Of a stretch of DNA of 64,000 bases, positions 62,675-64,000 are shown piece by piece; position 1 is the first letter of the stretch; each line of letters opens with the position of its first letter. The position numbers were made by a program, and so were the translations under genes. Source of the DNA: Nostoc spongiaeforme FACHB-130 (GTDB taxonomy: Bacteria; Cyanobacteriota; Cyanobacteriia; Cyanobacteriales; Nostocaceae); the NCBI RefSeq assembly GCF_014698475.1, contig NZ_JACJTB010000038.1:1-64000 (forward strand). The letters are read 5' to 3'. The notes under the pieces were generated by a model that was not told where the DNA came from, made no database searches, and worked only from the letters and a program-made list of their open reading frames with translations.

Positions 62675-62942
62675 GGCACGCTAAAATAACTCCTCACAGG
62701 GGCTTTGTGGATATGCGATCTATAATCTGATTTAGTAACATCGCCAAGAGTGCGATTACTTAGTATGTGTTTCAGGTCAGTGGCGCGATCGCTCTTTAGG
62801 CACCTTAGTGTAAGCTACCCAAAGGATATCTCCACTAAAATGCAAATAACTCGCCTTGACCACCCAATATAGCTAATCAATAACTGATTTGCTTTGTTCG
62901 ACTAGCATCTTAGCCTTGCTATGGCAAATCTGCAATTTTTGA
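62675..62942. other. Intergenic region
   Basis: No gene, no repeat I recognise except two HIP1-related octamers (GCGATCGC at about 62784-62791 and a partial at 62717). It holds the promoter side of the gene at 62674 and leads into the tRNA promoter. Confidence 0.4.
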
Positions 62943-62971
62943 TTGCTTCTTAGGGGCAATAACGATATAAT
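62943..62971 (+). promoter_or_regulatory. Sigma-70 type promoter of the tRNA-Arg gene
   Basis: TTGCTT at 62943-62948 and a perfect TATAAT at 62966-62971 are spaced by 17 bp, 40 bp before the tRNA. Confidence 0.7.
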
Positions 62972-63010
62972 TATTATTGATGGCTCTAGTCACAGCCATG
63001 ACTTTAGCTT

Positions 63011-63083
63011 GGGCGCGTAGCTCAGTGGATAGAGCAATTGCCTTCTAAGCAATCGGCCGCAGGTTCGAGCCCTGCCGCGCTCG
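63011..63083 (+). tRNA. trnR: tRNA-Arg (anticodon TCT)
   Basis: This 73-nt cloverleaf has acceptor GGGCGCG/CGCGCTC (one G-T pair) with discriminator G and a D arm GCTC...GAGC. The anticodon stem ATTGC/GCAAT has loop CTTCTAA (anticodon TCT). The T arm is GCAGG TTCGAGC CCTGC. CCA is not encoded. Confidence 0.96.
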
Positions 63084-63116
63084 TTAAAATTAAAATACCA
63101 ACTCTTAAGTTAAATC

Positions 63117-63440
63117 AGGACTTATGCGCCAAGATTGTTTGTTAAGTATGAGTGCAAGGGTGTGAAGGCTTGAGGGCTTTGCTGTTATCGTCAGTCAAAC
63201 GGTGTCAGGGTTTTGAACACCTACGCCCTGGTTACTGAGCGCAGTTGAAGTACACCCCTATACCCCAATACAGTTCAGTTAAGAGAATAGTAAGTTGGGT
63301 GTAGCGATAGCGTAACCCAAAAAAGTATGAGTGAATCTTGGGTTCCGTTCCTCCACCCAACCTACACCAATCTAAGTTGTTGCCTTAACTGAACTGTATT
63401 GCCCTATACCCTTGATTTTTCATCTCACTGTGTAAGTTTT
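63117..63440. mobile_element. MITE family A copy carrying a nested MITE B
   Basis: The outer ends are AGGACTTATGCG (63117-63128) and TGTGTAAGTTTT (63429-63440), degraded family A termini. The interior has the usual ACACCCYTATACCCC type sequence and is split by the family B element at 63266-63401. Confidence 0.65.
63266..63401. mobile_element. MITE family B copy, 136 bp, perfect 10-bp duplication
   Basis: The ends CAATACAGTTCAGTTAAG and CTTAACTGAACTGTATTG are perfectly inverted. CCCTATACCC is duplicated exactly at 63256-63265 and 63402-63411. The interior carries GTTGGGTGTAGCG and CCCAACCTACACC, another inverted pair. Confidence 0.9.
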
Positions 63441-64000
63441 AAAAGTATATCTTTACAAAAATAAATTATATATAAATCAAACTTAGTAAATACTATTAAT
63501 AGCATCAATGTCATGAATTACTAATATTAATTAGCGGCAAAATCGAGAAAATTTAAGAAAATTTTTTCAATAAATATGATTTTCAGGATAAATACTTGAT
63601 TTTAAATATAATTGCTAAGTCTGCTTAACTCTAGCTTTGAATTAGTATCTTCTCACAAAAATATTTTATTTTTTCAAAAAAAATCAGTAATTATTCTCTG
63701 GTTTATTATAGAATAAGGGCAAACAAAAACTGTAGCGATCATCGCTGGCATTTTAGAGAGTGATCAATGCTTGCAGCCCCATCATTTCTACTGTTTTGAT
63801 AGTAGTTTAGGGTTAACAGCATTACTAAGGCTTAGGTCAAAAGCTAGTCAACAAGTAGGCAAGTGAAATTCATCACTGTTTAGCCGTCTACCTCAACGGA
63901 GTTGAGGAAAAATTGTTGCATCTTTATAGTCGTGATTCATTATGCTTGATTCAAGCTTGTGAATTTTAATTCATTTTCACGGCATTCAACTATTTTGAAG
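63441..64000. other. Terminal intergenic stretch
   Basis: The last 560 bp are AT-rich (A/T runs near 63660-63690) with no open frame of note. A small hairpin CTCAAC-GGA-GTTGAG lies at about 63892-63906. It probably leads to a gene beyond the right edge. Confidence 0.45.

Overview
The window comes from a filamentous, probably heterocyst-type (Nostocales) cyanobacterium. This rests on abundant HIP1 octamers (GCGATCGC), short tandemly repeated heptamer-type sequences between genes, cyanobacterial marker genes (ccdA-ccs1, DUF3318, YbjN, PEP-CTERM proteins, a natFGH-bgtA-type amino-acid transporter) and a dnaA-dnaN region with cyanobacterial DnaA boxes. No heterocyst gene is present, so the order is an inference. 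The stretch is chromosomal. I see no prophage, CRISPR array or intact insertion sequence, but many small non-autonomous elements.

Layout. 1-4.3 kb: a terminator, a decayed IS630-type element with an adjoining MITE, an NADP-dependent oxidoreductase, and a FecCD/FecE-type metallophore ABC permease and ATPase without a binding protein. 4.3-9.4 kb: a membrane coiled-coil protein and a SucC/SucD-like pair whose catalytic motifs are degraded in both subunits. 9.5-15.1 kb: an accessory island with a 21-bp tandem repeat, a NACHT-HEAT STAND protein split from its N-terminal domain by one in-frame TGA, and an Rpn-type nuclease. 15.5-20.4 kb: cytochrome c biogenesis genes ccdA-ccs1 and a DUF4114/PEP-CTERM surface protein. 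20.6-26.8 kb: queF, small conserved proteins, an SRP RNA gene with a tandem divergent duplicate (a MITE sits in one duplicate), a YCII protein, a PEP-CTERM protein, sppA and fni.

27-34.4 kb: a HEAT protein, then a five-gene minus-strand cluster of HMA_2/GRIR-motif proteins, a DUF5132 protein and a P1B-like ATPase without the CPC motif. Its parts recall ferrosome (Fez) clusters, and it is the best candidate here for an undescribed system. 34.4-40.8 kb: peptide deformylase, a Deg/HtrA protease, dnaA, oriC (seven perfect DnaA boxes), dnaN and a coupled DUF4365 pair. 40.8-45.9 kb: a natFGH-bgtA-like transporter whose ATPase gene is separated from the other genes by an opposing Rpn-family gene. 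46.4-54.2 kb: YbjN, DUF3318, a phytase-like PEP-CTERM protein, queE (with queF, two steps of queuosine synthesis), a STAS-sugar transferase fusion, HNH, GlsB/YeaQ, CsbD and a CBS-HEPN-like protein. 54.4-63.1 kb: ferredoxin-sulfite reductase with a ribbon-helix-helix-like tail, an outer-membrane-type protein, tandem ADP-ribosylglycohydrolases (one with a changed metal ligand), an HTH/acidic protein operon, a conserved hypothetical protein and tRNA-Arg(TCT). The last kilobase holds a nested MITE and no recognised gene.

Assignments rest on motif reading and memory of families. No database search was run.
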